A stretch of 38,104 nucleotides of DNA from Comamonadaceae bacterium (GCA_947478725.1 CANJWZ010000041.1:1-38104), one strand, 5' to 3'. Shown: positions 1-8,811, counted from the stretch's first letter. Notes: generated from the sequence alone by a model not told the origin. Numbers and translations are program-made.

Positions 1-137
1 CTCGTTTCAAGATGAGATCTGCCGGGGCCTTGAGCCCCCTAAAGAGTCGTTCAAGACCAGGACGTTGATAGGTCAGGTGTGGAAGCGCAGTAATGCGTTA
101 AGCTAACTGATACTAATTGCTCGTGCGGCTTGACCCT
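1..137 (+). rRNA. rrl: 23S ribosomal RNA, 3' end (partial)
   Basis: The window opens inside the last domain of 23S rRNA. The segment around 98-137 (GCTAACTGATACTAAT, then GCGGCTTGACCCT) aligns by eye with the universal 3' terminus of bacterial 23S (E. coli ends GAGGCTTAACCTT). The 5' part lies outside the window. The 3' boundary is set by that alignment and may be off by a few bases. It belongs to the same operon as the 5S gene 190 bp downstream. Confidence 0.93.
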
Positions 138-152
138 ATAACTTTGATATTT

Positions 153-179
153 CATGGCTAAAGTTCCACTTTAGCCATG
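153..179 (+). other. Perfect 12-bp hairpin in the 23S-5S spacer
   Basis: CATGGCTAAAGT and ACTTTAGCCATG form a perfect 12-bp stem with a 3-nt loop, 15 nt after the 23S end. It is not followed by a T run and it sits inside the rRNA operon. I therefore infer an RNA-processing stem rather than a terminator. No tRNA is visible in the 23S-5S spacer. Confidence 0.6.
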
Positions 180-328
180 TTTATGTTCAAGGCTGTTATG
201 CCAAGTTGACGCATTCAAAAGACGTGCTGTAAAACGTGATGTTTTTCAGTACGCAAATTACTAAATAAAAAGCTGATGTGCTCTATGAATTCGATAAGTT
301 GTTCGTTGAACAATTTGTCAAACAGTTA

Positions 329-444
329 TGCCTGATGACCATAGCAAGTTGGTACCACTCCTTCCCATCCCGAACAGGACAGTGAAACGACTTAGCGCCG
401 ATGATAGTGCAGATTCCTGTGTGAAAGTAGGACATCGTCAGGCT
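329..444 (+). rRNA. rrf: 5S ribosomal RNA
   Basis: Full-length 5S gene of about 116 nt. The 5' TGCCTGATGACC pairs with the 3' end (catcgtcaggc) as helix I. The conserved loop segment CCACTCCTTCCCATCCCGAAC lies in the first half, and the GATGATAGTGC/GTGAAAGTAGGACATCG block in the second. The length and pattern are those of betaproteobacterial 5S. It is complete in the window. Confidence 0.95.
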
Positions 445-458
445 ATTAAACCTGGACT

Positions 459-494
459 AGCCCAGTTGATCTTCGATTGACTGGGCTTTTTCTT
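459..494 (+). terminator. Rho-independent terminator of the rRNA operon
   Basis: AGCCCAGT (459-466) pairs with ACTGGGCT (480-487). The stem can be extended inward by five weaker pairs around a TTC loop. The T-rich tract TTTTTCTTTT follows at once. It lies 15 nt after the 5S gene. Confidence 0.9.
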
Positions 495-562
495 TTGGCG
501 CTTTTAATAGCATCCAATCTGATGTTTCGTAAATGATGCCGACCCTCAGAACATCAAATCGC

Positions 563-1510
563 TTAGGCGTTGTAGAGGATATCGTCAGTTATTCGTGCCG
601 CGCCGCTACTCACCAATTCGGCACACATCTTTTTGATGAACGACGCAAAATCAAGCTCAGTGAAGAATCGGTCTTTGCACATGTGTAAATAGGGAGTTCT
701 TTGCGCCCATTCGTTAAACAAGGCAATGGGTTGCTGCTGGATTTCAAGCAATTTAAATTTCAATAAAACTTTCACCGCATGGCGCGCATGCCTGACCGGG
801 CTTTGAACGAAGGCTTGCAGCCGTTCACGCGCAATGTTCATCGATTCTGGTGTGTAGCTAAATACACGACCGTGTCCCGGTATCACGGTTTGCGGCTCTA
901 GACTTTCAATGAGATCTAATGTAGCCAGCACTTGGTCAAAAGCTTTCGCACCCTCCAGTTCGGGGAAAACAACCCCAAAGCCGTTCTCCCAAAGTGCGTC
1001 GCCTGAAATCAATATCCGATGATCGGGCTGAAACAACAAAATAGCGTCTGGATCATGTCCAGGTGCAGCATGAATATCCCATGAATGAGAACCGAGATGA
1101 ATACTCGACCCAGGAAGCAGAGTCTGGCTGTAACTGAACCGTTGACATTGCTGACCCGTCGCATGGTATGTCAGCGCTGAGACGTTCCAATTTTCAACAT
1201 CTTCAGCCTGTCCGGGTGGAATGAGTGTGATCAAGGACGGATATTTGTCTTGAAGGACGCGGTTTCCTCCGCAGTGGTCACTGTGCAAATGGGTGTTGAT
1301 GAGAACATCAAGTGGGCGCGCTCCCAACTTTGCATCAACAAGTGACAGCGTTTGACCGCTGTGGCTTGAATAACCACTGTCAATCAACCAGCTGGTTTGA
1401 CCATCGTCGAAAAAAATATTGTTCGAGGAGAGCCACCCCCGCTCAAAAAGATGAATATCGTCAGGAAGCAAGGATGCTGTCGCCACTGAATTACCAAAAC
1501 ACAACGTCAA
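563..1510 (-). CDS. MBL-fold metallo-hydrolase
   Basis: The 315-aa protein carries the metallo-beta-lactamase signature THLHSDHCGG near residues 73-82. Further metal-ligand motifs follow: the H of AAPGHDPDA, the D of ISGDALW and the H of IPGHGRV. This family hydrolyses thioesters, lactones and other substrates with a two-metal site, and the actual substrate here cannot be read from sequence. Its start codon overlaps the stop of the upstream fadD by 4 bp (ATGA), so the two genes are probably translationally coupled. That pairing suggests a role in acyl-CoA or fatty-acid metabolism (inference). There is no signal peptide. A beta-lactamase role is unlikely. Confidence 0.88.
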   Translation of the reverse strand: MTLCFGNSVATASLLPDDIHLFERGWLSSNNIFFDDGQTSWLIDSGYSSHSGQTLSLVDAKLGARPLDVLINTHLHSDHCGGNRVLQDKYPSLITLIPPGQAEDVENWNVSALTYHATGQQCQRFSYSQTLLPGSSIHLGSHSWDIHAAPGHDPDAILLFQPDHRILISGDALWENGFGVVFPELEGAKAFDQVLATLDLIESLEPQTVIPGHGRVFSYTPESMNIARERLQAFVQSPVRHARHAVKVLLKFKLLEIQQQPIALFNEWAQRTPYLHMCKDRFFTELDFASFIKKMCAELVSSGAARITDDILYNA

Positions 1511-3192
1511 ACGGCACTTCTTAACTCGCGGCGCAGAATTTTTCCAACATTCGTTTTCGGCAGGTCATCTCGAAACTCGATATATTTTGGCCGCTTGTAA
1601 CCGGTCAGATGCTGTTTGCAAAAACTGCCTACGTCATCTTCCGTCAGAGTCGGGTCATTTTTCACCACAAAAACCTTGATGGCTTCACCCTGCGATTTGT
1701 CTGCAACACCGATTGCCGCACACTCGACAACACCGGGACACATGGAAATGACATTTTCTAGCTCATTTGGGAAAACATTGAAGCCAGAAACGATGATCAT
1801 GTCTTTCTTGCGGTCAATGATCTTCGTATACCCTTTGTCGTCCATGATGCCAATGTCACCCGTACGCATGAAGCCATCTGCGGTGAAGGCTGTTTCATTT
1901 TCATGTGGTTGTTTGTAATAACCGGTCATGACCTGAGGCCCCTTGATACAAATTTCACCCGACTCACCAATAGCCAGACTTTTCCCATCATCATCCTTGA
2001 TCGCAATATCGATACCCGGCAAAGGCAAGCCGATGGTTCCGGTAAATTCTTTGTTGGTCACAGGATTGTTGGTGCCAATGGCGCAGGTCTCGCTCATGCC
2101 CCAACCCTCAACCATGGCGCATCCGGTTACTTCTTGCCAGTGACGAGCGGTTCCTTCTGACGCCGCCATACCGCCAGCCTGCGATATGCAGAGACTGGAA
2201 AAATCAACGCTCTTAAATTGTGGGTGCTGCAGCAAAGCGTTGAACAGCGTGTTGACGCCAGGCATCATGTGAAAAGGGCGTTTTTTTAGCACTTCAACAA
2301 ACTTGCCAAAGTCACGCGGGTTTGGAATCAGCGTGATGTGGGCACCCCAGCGAATCGTCAGCAGGCTGAGCGTCAAAGCAAAGATGTGATACAGCGGCAG
2401 CGCGGCAATGTTGTTGATGTTGCTGACATCGCCGATACGCTTGAGGGCAGGTGTGAACCACTGCTCGCCTTGCAAAACAGCCGCCACGATATTGCGGTGC
2501 GTCAGCACCGCTCCCTTGGACAAGCCGGTCGTGCCGCCCGTGTATTGCAAAAAGGCGACCGAGTCCAGCGTGCAGTGCGGCGCCTTCAAAAGCATGGTTT
2601 CCCCATCGCCAAGCGCTTTCACAAATGTCGTGACAGACCGATCATTGCTCAGCGGCAGCTTGTAGGCGGGCACCATTTTTGCGAGATGGCGCACAGCGAA
2701 TGTCAGCCACTTGCCATACCAAAAACCCAGCAAATCACCCATCGATGCCATCACCACGTGCTTGACAGGCGTGCGCTCAATCACCTCTGCCAGAGTGCAT
2801 GCAAAATTTTCCAAGATAACAATTGCCGTGGCGCCTGAGTCTGTGAGCTGATGCTCCAACTCGCGTGCGGTGTAAAGCGGATTGACGTTCACGCAGGTGT
2901 AGCCCGCACGCAAAATGGCCGCCATCGTGACAGCGAACTGCGGGATATTGGGCAGCATGATGGCTACCCGTGCGTCTTTTTCCAATCCCAAGCCTTGCAG
3001 CCAGGCGCCTAGCTGCGCAGACAGTTGATCCAGCTCACCGTAAGACATCCAGACGTCCATGCAAACCGAAAAAGGCTTAGACGCATTCTTTTTGAACGAG
3101 CCTTCCAGCAGTTGATTGAGCGACGAAAACTGCCCGGTATCAATGTCGTGCGCAACGCCTTCGGGGTAACTGTTCAGCCAGTGCCTGTTCAT
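1507..3192 (-). CDS. fadD: Long-chain-fatty-acid--CoA ligase
   Basis: This 561-aa adenylate-forming enzyme activates free fatty acids to acyl-CoA with ATP. Visible motifs in order are the P-loop YTGGTTGLSKGA, GWGMSETCA, FMRTGDIG, and the C-terminal hinge/lid DRKKDMIIVSGFNVFPNE, with the GKILRREL lysine near the end. The length equals typical FadD. The reading frame is open to 3225, but the ATG at 3190-3192 is preceded by GGAG six nt upstream and starts the family-like MNRHWLNSYPEGV, so I chose it. The gene overlaps the downstream MBL hydrolase by 4 bp. Chain-length preference is not readable from sequence. Confidence 0.95.
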   Translation of the reverse strand: MNRHWLNSYPEGVAHDIDTGQFSSLNQLLEGSFKKNASKPFSVCMDVWMSYGELDQLSAQLGAWLQGLGLEKDARVAIMLPNIPQFAVTMAAILRAGYTCVNVNPLYTARELEHQLTDSGATAIVILENFACTLAEVIERTPVKHVVMASMGDLLGFWYGKWLTFAVRHLAKMVPAYKLPLSNDRSVTTFVKALGDGETMLLKAPHCTLDSVAFLQYTGGTTGLSKGAVLTHRNIVAAVLQGEQWFTPALKRIGDVSNINNIAALPLYHIFALTLSLLTIRWGAHITLIPNPRDFGKFVEVLKKRPFHMMPGVNTLFNALLQHPQFKSVDFSSLCISQAGGMAASEGTARHWQEVTGCAMVEGWGMSETCAIGTNNPVTNKEFTGTIGLPLPGIDIAIKDDDGKSLAIGESGEICIKGPQVMTGYYKQPHENETAFTADGFMRTGDIGIMDDKGYTKIIDRKKDMIIVSGFNVFPNELENVISMCPGVVECAAIGVADKSQGEAIKVFVVKNDPTLTEDDVGSFCKQHLTGYKRPKYIEFRDDLPKTNVGKILRRELRSAV

Positions 3193-3541
3193 ATGTATCT
3201 CCTGCAGCGATTGTGAAAGAAGCACCGCAAAAATCGTATCGGGCTTGTCCTAGGTAAGCCTTAAATTTCCGTCAAATGGGTCTCTCGCGGGCAAGTCACT
3301 GATTCCATTCAGTCTCACAAGCCACAGCGTCTTCGTCAAACAGACGCGTTAGCTGCCAGCAAAGGTGGGTCTTCTGCGCGCACATACCTGAGCGGCGCGC
3401 CGTTTCAAGAGTCTTGTGGATGTTGTCTGCCGATGCGGTGATCTGATTTAAAGTTCCCAGACATGTTGTCATGTCATCCCCGAGTTTATCTAGTCACCCC
3501 GCGCTGGCCAAATCATCGCTCTGCATGAGAAACTGCAAGTC
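3193..3541. other. Divergent intergenic region, no gene recognised
   Basis: About 350 bp lie between fadD (minus strand) and the Tat-signal gene (plus strand). I see no convincing ORF, RNA gene or strong hairpin. The region must hold the promoters of both transcription units, but I could not pick a clear -35/-10 pair. Confidence 0.5.
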
Positions 3542-4048
3542 ATGCAAAGACGAACACTGCTCAAATTGGGCGCTACATCAGCTGTACTGCTCGCCGCGGT
3601 TGGCGGCACGGCCGCGTGGATTCGACCCGGTCTGCTTCAAGGCAGATTGACAGCGACCGGACGTGAGATTTTTCGGGCGGTGGGGATCAGCGTGCTTGAC
3701 AAAACCCTGCCTGAGCAGCTTGCCGCCAAAGAAGTGGCCATGACAGCGCTGCTCGAACGGGTCGATGTGTTGATCGGCCAATTGCCACCACACGCCCAAG
3801 GTGAGCTGTCTCAATTGCTGTCCATTTTGGGAACCAGCGCTGGCCGTCTGGGTCTGGCCGGGTTGAATACGCCCTGGGCGAGTGCCAGCATGGCTGACGT
3901 ACAGACGGCCCTGCAAGGCATGCGCTTGTCTGGTCTGGCGCTGCGCCAGCAAGCCTATGCAGCACTGCACGACATCACTGGGGCAGCTTACTTTTCTGCG
4001 CCCGACACCTGGCATCAGCTGGGTTACCCCGGGCCTTTGGCAATTTAA
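3542..4048 (+). CDS. Tat-signal protein, likely small partner of the GMC oxidoreductase
   Basis: The 168-aa product begins QRRTLLKLG, followed by a hydrophobic stretch rich in A, V, L and G. This is a twin-arginine signal (residues ~2-27), although Leu replaces the usual Phe. The remainder has no recognised catalytic motif. It reads like the small Tat-carrying subunits (gluconate 2-dehydrogenase subunit 3 type) often encoded beside GMC oxidoreductases. Its stop is 3 nt before the GMC start. I infer that it escorts the signal-less GMC subunit through the Tat system. The start is the first ATG that includes the RR motif, and the Shine-Dalgarno is weak. The family assignment is tentative. Confidence 0.75.
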   Translation: MQRRTLLKLGATSAVLLAAVGGTAAWIRPGLLQGRLTATGREIFRAVGISVLDKTLPEQLAAKEVAMTALLERVDVLIGQLPPHAQGELSQLLSILGTSAGRLGLAGLNTPWASASMADVQTALQGMRLSGLALRQQAYAALHDITGAAYFSAPDTWHQLGYPGPLAI

Positions 4049-4051
4049 CAA

Positions 4052-5689
4052 ATGAACAAACGTCAAGACCCTATCAAGGATGGCCTGACCAGAGGCTGGA
4101 AAGTCATGGGCGGACCCTTTGCCTCGCCGCCTGAACAGATCACCTGCGATGTCGCCATCATTGGCAGCGGTGCTGGCGCAGGCATCACGGCAGAACTGCT
4201 GGCCAAAGCGGGTTTAAAGGTGGTCATCGTCGAAGAAGGTCCGTTAAAAAGCAGCAGCGACTTCAACCAGCTAGAGTCTGAGGCGTACCCGCAGCTCTAC
4301 CAGGAAAGCGCTGCTCGCAAGACCGAAGACAAGGCCATCACCATCTTGCAAGGCCGCTGCGTTGGAGGCTCCACCACCGTCAACTGGACATCGTCCTTTC
4401 GTACCCCAGATGCCACCTTGAAGTTCTGGCAAGCGAGGTACGGCCTGAAAGACTACAACACGCAAGCGCTGTCAGCGTACTTTGAGCAAGCCGAGCGCCG
4501 CCTCAACATCGGCCCCTGGCTCACGCCGCCCAACGAAAACAATGATTTGCTCAGACGCGGCGCCGCCAAGCTGGGCATTCCCGCACTGGCGATCGCGCGC
4601 AATGTCAAAGGCTGCTGGAACCTCGGTTCATGCGGTATGGGCTGCCCGACAAACGCCAAGCAGTCGATGCTGGTCACCACCATCCCCGCTGCGCTGGACC
4701 AAGGCGCGCAACTCCTGGTCGAGACACGGGCAGAGCGCTTTGAACTGGCTGGAGGACTGAACAAGGGACGAATCACAGCACTTTTGTGCTCGTTTGGGGT
4801 GCCAAATACCGCGCCAGACCAACAATTACCGAAACGAGTAGCTACTAAAATCATAGCAAAAAATTATGTTCTTGCGGGTGGCGCCATCAACTCCCCGGCC
4901 TTGCTGCTGCGCTCTGGTGCGCCAGACCCGCATGGCCATCTCGGCAAGCGCACCTTTTTGCACCCGGTCGTCATGTCCTCCGGCGTGTTTGAACAAAAAG
5001 TAGAGGCTTGGCAAGGCGCACCGCAAACCATTTACAGCGACCATTTTCTAGACACCCACCCCATTGATGGGCCGATTGGCTACAAGCTGGAGGCGCCACC
5101 GCTGCATCCGGTGATTTTTGCGTCCACTGTTCCCGGCATGGGCCAAAGCCAGCACGACTTGCTCAAGGCGTTTCCGCACAGCCATACCTTGCTGGCACTG
5201 ATGCGTGACGGCTTTCACGAGCAGTCGCCGGGCGGCACTGTCAAGCTGCGCGGTGACGGCTCACCCGTGCTGGACTACCCCCTGACCGATTACGTCATGG
5301 ACGGTGCGCGGCGCGCGCTGCTGTCGATGATGGAAATCCAGTTTGCCGCTGGCGCAAGCCGGGTCTTGCCGCTGCACGAAATGGGGCAAACCTACACCAG
5401 CTGGGGGCAGGCGCGCCAGGCCGTTAACGCCCTGCCCATGAAGCCCATGCTCACCAAAATAGTCAGTGCCCACGTCATGGGCGGCTGCGGTTTGGCCGCT
5501 TTCGAAAACCAGGGCGTCACCCGGCCAGATGGCGCACATTGGCAAATCGAGAATTTGTCCATTCACGACGGCTCGCTGTTCCCGACCAGCATCGGGGCCA
5601 ACCCACAACTGTCGATTTACGGCGTGGTCAACCGCCTGGCGCAGGGGCTGGTGAAGCGACTGACGGGCACCGAGCTTCAATTAGCTTGA
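4052..5689 (+). CDS. GMC family oxidoreductase (FAD-dependent alcohol dehydrogenase/oxidase type)
   Basis: The 545-aa protein has the N-terminal FAD dinucleotide-binding motif GSGAGAG (near residue 37) followed by VVIVEEGP. It has the GGSTTVNW segment, the YVLAGGAINSPALLLRSG block (second GMC signature region), and the C-terminal AHVMGGCGLA plus NPQLSIYG flavin/active-site segment. GMC enzymes oxidise alcohols and sterols; the substrate here is unknown. There is no signal peptide, so export would depend on the Tat protein just upstream. Residues ~254-269 are encoded by a copy of the dispersed palindromic element (4811-4857), just before the YVLAGGAINSP block and apparently tolerated. With FadD and a lipase nearby, long-chain alcohol or ester catabolism is plausible (inference). 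Confidence 0.9.
   Translation: MNKRQDPIKDGLTRGWKVMGGPFASPPEQITCDVAIIGSGAGAGITAELLAKAGLKVVIVEEGPLKSSSDFNQLESEAYPQLYQESAARKTEDKAITILQGRCVGGSTTVNWTSSFRTPDATLKFWQARYGLKDYNTQALSAYFEQAERRLNIGPWLTPPNENNDLLRRGAAKLGIPALAIARNVKGCWNLGSCGMGCPTNAKQSMLVTTIPAALDQGAQLLVETRAERFELAGGLNKGRITALLCSFGVPNTAPDQQLPKRVATKIIAKNYVLAGGAINSPALLLRSGAPDPHGHLGKRTFLHPVVMSSGVFEQKVEAWQGAPQTIYSDHFLDTHPIDGPIGYKLEAPPLHPVIFASTVPGMGQSQHDLLKAFPHSHTLLALMRDGFHEQSPGGTVKLRGDGSPVLDYPLTDYVMDGARRALLSMMEIQFAAGASRVLPLHEMGQTYTSWGQARQAVNALPMKPMLTKIVSAHVMGGCGLAAFENQGVTRPDGAHWQIENLSIHDGSLFPTSIGANPQLSIYGVVNRLAQGLVKRLTGTELQLA
4811..4857 (-). repeat. Dispersed palindromic element, copy 1 (inside the GMC gene)
   Basis: Read on the minus strand, it starts GCTATGATTTTAGTAGCTAC and continues to TTGGTCTGGCGC, matching the intergenic copy at 30067-30108 (TTGGTCTGGAGC). 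It lies wholly within the GMC coding sequence. In the gene's frame its palindromic arm encodes VATKIIA. Confidence 0.7.
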
Positions 5690-5735
5690 CGGACACTTCA
5701 GCCTCATTCTTCCGCCTCATTTTTCAGATTCAGCG

Positions 5736-6629
5736 ATGCTGGCAAGACTGCAACAAATCATCACCATTGGCTTGCTGGCAGCCAGTCTGGCTTGGCTGGC
5801 CTGGTTTCACCACAGCGCCCCAATGCTCGCAGTTTCCGGTTTTCTGCTGATCTTGCTGGGCTACATCGCTTTATTGGGCCTTGAATTTTTACTGCTGCGG
5901 TACATCAACAAAACCGACCCGGCACCCCTGGCAACGCCTGCTGAGTTGGTGCAGGCATGGCTAGGCGAGACACTGGTGGCGCCGCGCATTTTTTGCTGGC
6001 GTCAACCGTTTCGTGCTCACGCTATCCCCGACAACCTCGCGCCAGGCAGCGTTGTCAAAGGACAACGCGGGGTGGTTTTTATCCATGGGTTTTTTTGCAA
6101 CCGGGGTTTCTGGAACCCGTGGCTCAAACGCTTGCAGGGCACCGGCCACGCGTATGTCGCGCTCAGTATGGAGCCCGTTTTTGGCTCGATTGACGACTAC
6201 ACCCCGCAAATTGAAGCTGCCGTGCAGCAAGTCACGGCTGCCACCGGCATGCCGCCACTGCTGGTGTGCCACTCAATGGGTGGACTGGCCGCCCGCGCCT
6301 GGCTGCAAACCATGCGGGCAGACGGCGCTGTGCACCACATTGTCACGATAGGCGCTCCACATCAGGGCACCTGGCTGGCCCGCTTCAGCCACAGCCTGAA
6401 CGGCCAGCAAATGCGGCTGGCATCCAGCTGGCAGGCCCAGCTTGACGCCGGCATGCCGACAAATCGTCGTGCGCTTTTTACCTGTTGGTATTCCAGCAGT
6501 GACAACATTGTTTTCCCTACCACCAGTGCCACGCTGGCAGGGGCTGACAACCGGCTGGTTCGTGGAAAAGCCCATGTTCAGATGGCCTTCTGGCCACCGC
6601 TGATTGACGCTACTTTGGCCATGCTGTGA
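5736..6629 (+). CDS. Membrane-anchored alpha/beta hydrolase, lipase-like
   Basis: The 297-aa protein has two predicted N-terminal membrane segments (about residues 7-25 and 29-52), followed by an alpha/beta-hydrolase domain. Visible motifs are the oxyanion segment FIHGFFCN, the nucleophile elbow CHSMGG, TIGAPHQGTW, the probable acid SSDNIVFP, and the catalytic His region GKAHVQMAF. It resembles triacylglycerol lipase/esterase-type proteins fixed to the inner membrane. It lies 46 bp after the GMC gene on the same strand and probably shares its transcript. Released alcohols or fatty acids could then feed the GMC enzyme and FadD (inference). Confidence 0.85.
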   Translation: MLARLQQIITIGLLAASLAWLAWFHHSAPMLAVSGFLLILLGYIALLGLEFLLLRYINKTDPAPLATPAELVQAWLGETLVAPRIFCWRQPFRAHAIPDNLAPGSVVKGQRGVVFIHGFFCNRGFWNPWLKRLQGTGHAYVALSMEPVFGSIDDYTPQIEAAVQQVTAATGMPPLLVCHSMGGLAARAWLQTMRADGAVHHIVTIGAPHQGTWLARFSHSLNGQQMRLASSWQAQLDAGMPTNRRALFTCWYSSSDNIVFPTTSATLAGADNRLVRGKAHVQMAFWPPLIDATLAML

Positions 6630-6671
6630 CACGCGCAAGCCATGAACTGGCCAGCTTGCCCATCACGCGCC

Positions 6672-7532
6672 TCAAAGCGGGATAAGCGTGTCTTCTGGCT
6701 GCCGCGCGCCTGACTCAATCTCTTTTATATCTTTCAGCTGTGCATACAGCGGCGCAAAGTCCGGCGCTGTGACGTCAAACAGTTGCTCAAAGCTGTCAAT
6801 CACAAAGTAGCTTTGCTGGTAGCTGTCGATGTTGTAGGCGGTAGACATACAGCGCAGCACATCGAGCGCCATGCGCTGCGGCTCCGCGCTGTTGACGGCG
6901 TGCATCAGCTCGCCCGATGAACTCAAAATACCTGCGCCGTAGGCTCTCAAGCCATCAGACTGCCGCATCAAACCAAACTCAATCGTGTACCAGTAAAGCC
7001 GAGCCAACTGCTCGCAGGCGCCCAGGCCATGCGCCTTCAGACCGCCAGCGCCGTAGGCTTGCATGTGGTCGGCGAAAACCTCATTGAACAGCAGCGGCAC
7101 ATGGCCGAACAGGTCATGAAAAACATCAGGTTCAACGATGTAGTCAAGCTCTTCAGGCTGGCGAATCCAGTCGGTCACTGGAAACTGGCGCTTGGCCAGC
7201 AGGGTGAAAAATGGCACCTCGGGTATCAGTCCTGGCACCGCCACCAAGCGCCATCCGGTGGCTTTGGCCAGCCGCTCATTGATATCGTCAAAGCGCGGGA
7301 TGTGCGTGGACGCACCCAGCGACGGCAGGGCGGCAATGAACGCATCGCAGGCCAGGCCGGGCAGCAGTTTTGACTGGCGCTCATACAAGCGGCGATATGT
7401 GTCGTGGTCAGCGGGCGTGTAGGCCGCGTGGTTTTGTGGGCAGGTGTAGTCAGCCTGTACGGCGCCGCCGCGCAAATAATCGCCGCGCGGCGGGCGCGTG
7501 CTGCCGCCATAAACTACAGGTTCAATAGCCAT
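6672..7532 (-). CDS. phhA: Phenylalanine 4-monooxygenase
   Basis: This 286-aa pterin-dependent aromatic amino-acid hydroxylase converts phenylalanine to tyrosine. The iron ligands are visible as H139 and H144 in FHDLFGH and as E185 in YWYTIEFG, matching the 2-His-1-Glu triad of bacterial PhhA (C. violaceum H138/H143/E184). The length is normal for the bacterial monodomain enzyme. The ATG at 7532 is preceded by AAGGAG, a strong Shine-Dalgarno. It lies downstream of hppD on the same strand, separated by 81 bp holding a GC-rich hairpin repeat. Together they make tyrosine and then process its keto acid. No pterin-carbinolamine dehydratase (phhB) is visible. Confidence 0.96.
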   Translation of the reverse strand: MAIEPVVYGGSTRPPRGDYLRGGAVQADYTCPQNHAAYTPADHDTYRRLYERQSKLLPGLACDAFIAALPSLGASTHIPRFDDINERLAKATGWRLVAVPGLIPEVPFFTLLAKRQFPVTDWIRQPEELDYIVEPDVFHDLFGHVPLLFNEVFADHMQAYGAGGLKAHGLGACEQLARLYWYTIEFGLMRQSDGLRAYGAGILSSSGELMHAVNSAEPQRMALDVLRCMSTAYNIDSYQQSYFVIDSFEQLFDVTAPDFAPLYAQLKDIKEIESGARQPEDTLIPL

Positions 7533-7560
7533 GAAGAAACTCCTTTTCAGTGGCAGCGCA

Positions 7561-7604
7561 GAACCGGCTTTGCCGGGCTGCAGATGTCGCCCCCCTTGAG
7601 GGGG
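7561..7604. repeat. GC-rich hairpin repeat between phhA and hppD
   Basis: GAACCGGCTTTGCCGGG (7561-7577) contains the hairpin CCGGC-TTT-GCCGG. It is followed by CCCCC-TTGA-GGGGG (7591-7604). The first 17 nt recur in reverse complement at 11384-11400. There is no T run, so termination is uncertain, though the structure may attenuate read-through from hppD to phhA. Confidence 0.6.
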
Positions 7605-7613
7605 AGACGGCCG

Positions 7614-8750
7614 TCAGGCCGCATCAAGGGTGGTTTTGAGTACACCGCGCCGCATCTGATCCAGCTCCATCGACTCAAACAGCGCCTTGAAATTTCCCTC
7701 ACCAAAGCCATCGTCACCTTTGCGCTGAATAAACTCAAAAAAGATCGGCCCCAACTGGTTTTCACTGAAGATTTGCAGCAGCAACGCGCCTTTTTTGCCG
7801 TCCACCAGCACGCTGCGCTTTTGCAGCTCGGCCACGCTTTCGCCATGCCCGGGAATGCGCTTGTCAATCAGCTCGTAGTAGGTGTCGATGGTGCTGAGTA
7901 GCTTCACGCCATGGCTGCGCATCATGTCTACCGTGCTCATCAGGTCCGTGCTGCCCATGGCGATGTGCTGAATGCCTTCGCCCTGATATTTGTCCAGATA
8001 TTCCTGAATTTGGCCGGCTTTCTCGTTGCCTTCTTCATTGATGGGGATACGGATTTTGCCGCACGGGCTGGTCATGGCCTTGCTTTTGACGCCTGTCACC
8101 TGGCCCTCGATGTCAAAGTAGCGCACTTCCCGAAAGTTAAACAGCCGCTCGTAAAACCCGGCCCACTCGTCCATGCGGCCTCGGTGCACGTTGTGCGTCA
8201 GGTGATCGATATAGGTCAGCCCGTGGCCTTGTGGATTCAAGGCGTCAGCGGTGATAGCGGGCAGTGGTTCAAAGTCCACGTCATAAAAACCAATATTGCC
8301 GATTGCACCTGGCTGTGCGCCGCCTTTGCCTCGCCATTTGTCAATCAGGTAGATGATCGAGTCGCCAATGCCCTTGATGGCCGGAATGTTCAACTCACCC
8401 GGCCCTGCCCCCCCGGCGTAGCCCCAGGCACCGAGGGAAATGGCGCGTTCGTAGGCGGCTTTGGCATCTTGCACCCTGAAGGCAATCGCGCACACGCTGG
8501 GGCCGTGCTGGCGCGCAAAGCGCTGCGCAAACGAATCCGGCTCGGCGTTGATGATGAAGTTGATACCGCCCTGGCGGTAGAGCAGCACGTTTTTGTGGCG
8601 GTGCTTCGCAATCGGTGTGAACCCCATGCGTTCAAACACTGCGCCCATGGCCTGCGGATCGGGTGCGGCATATTCAATGAACTCAAAACCGTCTGTGCCC
8701 ATCGGGTTGTCCCAGGCTGCGCCAGATTCAAATGACAGAGGTGCGTTCAT
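7614..8750 (-). CDS. hppD: 4-hydroxyphenylpyruvate dioxygenase
   Basis: This 378-aa vicinal-oxygen-chelate enzyme converts 4-hydroxyphenylpyruvate to homogentisate in tyrosine degradation. The Fe(II) ligands are visible as H183 (YIDHLTHN), H262 (GIQHIAM) and E339 (FFEFIQR), spaced like the Pseudomonas enzyme. The frame extends upstream to 8798, but the ATG at 8748-8750 follows GGAG by six nt and begins the family-like MNAPLSFES. It is transcribed away from the Lrp-type regulator, which is a likely regulator of it. Homogentisate dioxygenase and later pathway steps are not in the window. Confidence 0.96.
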   Translation of the reverse strand: MNAPLSFESGAAWDNPMGTDGFEFIEYAAPDPQAMGAVFERMGFTPIAKHRHKNVLLYRQGGINFIINAEPDSFAQRFARQHGPSVCAIAFRVQDAKAAYERAISLGAWGYAGGAGPGELNIPAIKGIGDSIIYLIDKWRGKGGAQPGAIGNIGFYDVDFEPLPAITADALNPQGHGLTYIDHLTHNVHRGRMDEWAGFYERLFNFREVRYFDIEGQVTGVKSKAMTSPCGKIRIPINEEGNEKAGQIQEYLDKYQGEGIQHIAMGSTDLMSTVDMMRSHGVKLLSTIDTYYELIDKRIPGHGESVAELQKRSVLVDGKKGALLLQIFSENQLGPIFFEFIQRKGDDGFGEGNFKALFESMELDQMRRGVLKTTLDAA

Positions 8751-8799
8751 GCAAATCTCCAGAAAGAATGCATTGACTGTACTTGTCAGGTGTCTCAAT

Positions 8800-8811
8800 T
8801 TTCATGTGAAA
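8800..8811. promoter_or_regulatory. Inverted repeat in the hppD/Lrp divergent promoter region
   Basis: TTTCA-TG-TGAAA is a perfect inverted repeat between the two divergent starts (8750 and 8860). It is a candidate binding site for the adjacent Lrp/AsnC regulator. No clear -35/-10 pair could be assigned, so the role is an inference from position. Confidence 0.35.

Noticed and set aside
7911..8735. Long plus-strand open frame (274 codons) opposite hppD
   Set aside because: It lies entirely antisense to hppD, whose iron ligands and Shine-Dalgarno are clear. It has no domain pattern and reflects codon bias of a GC-rich gene.
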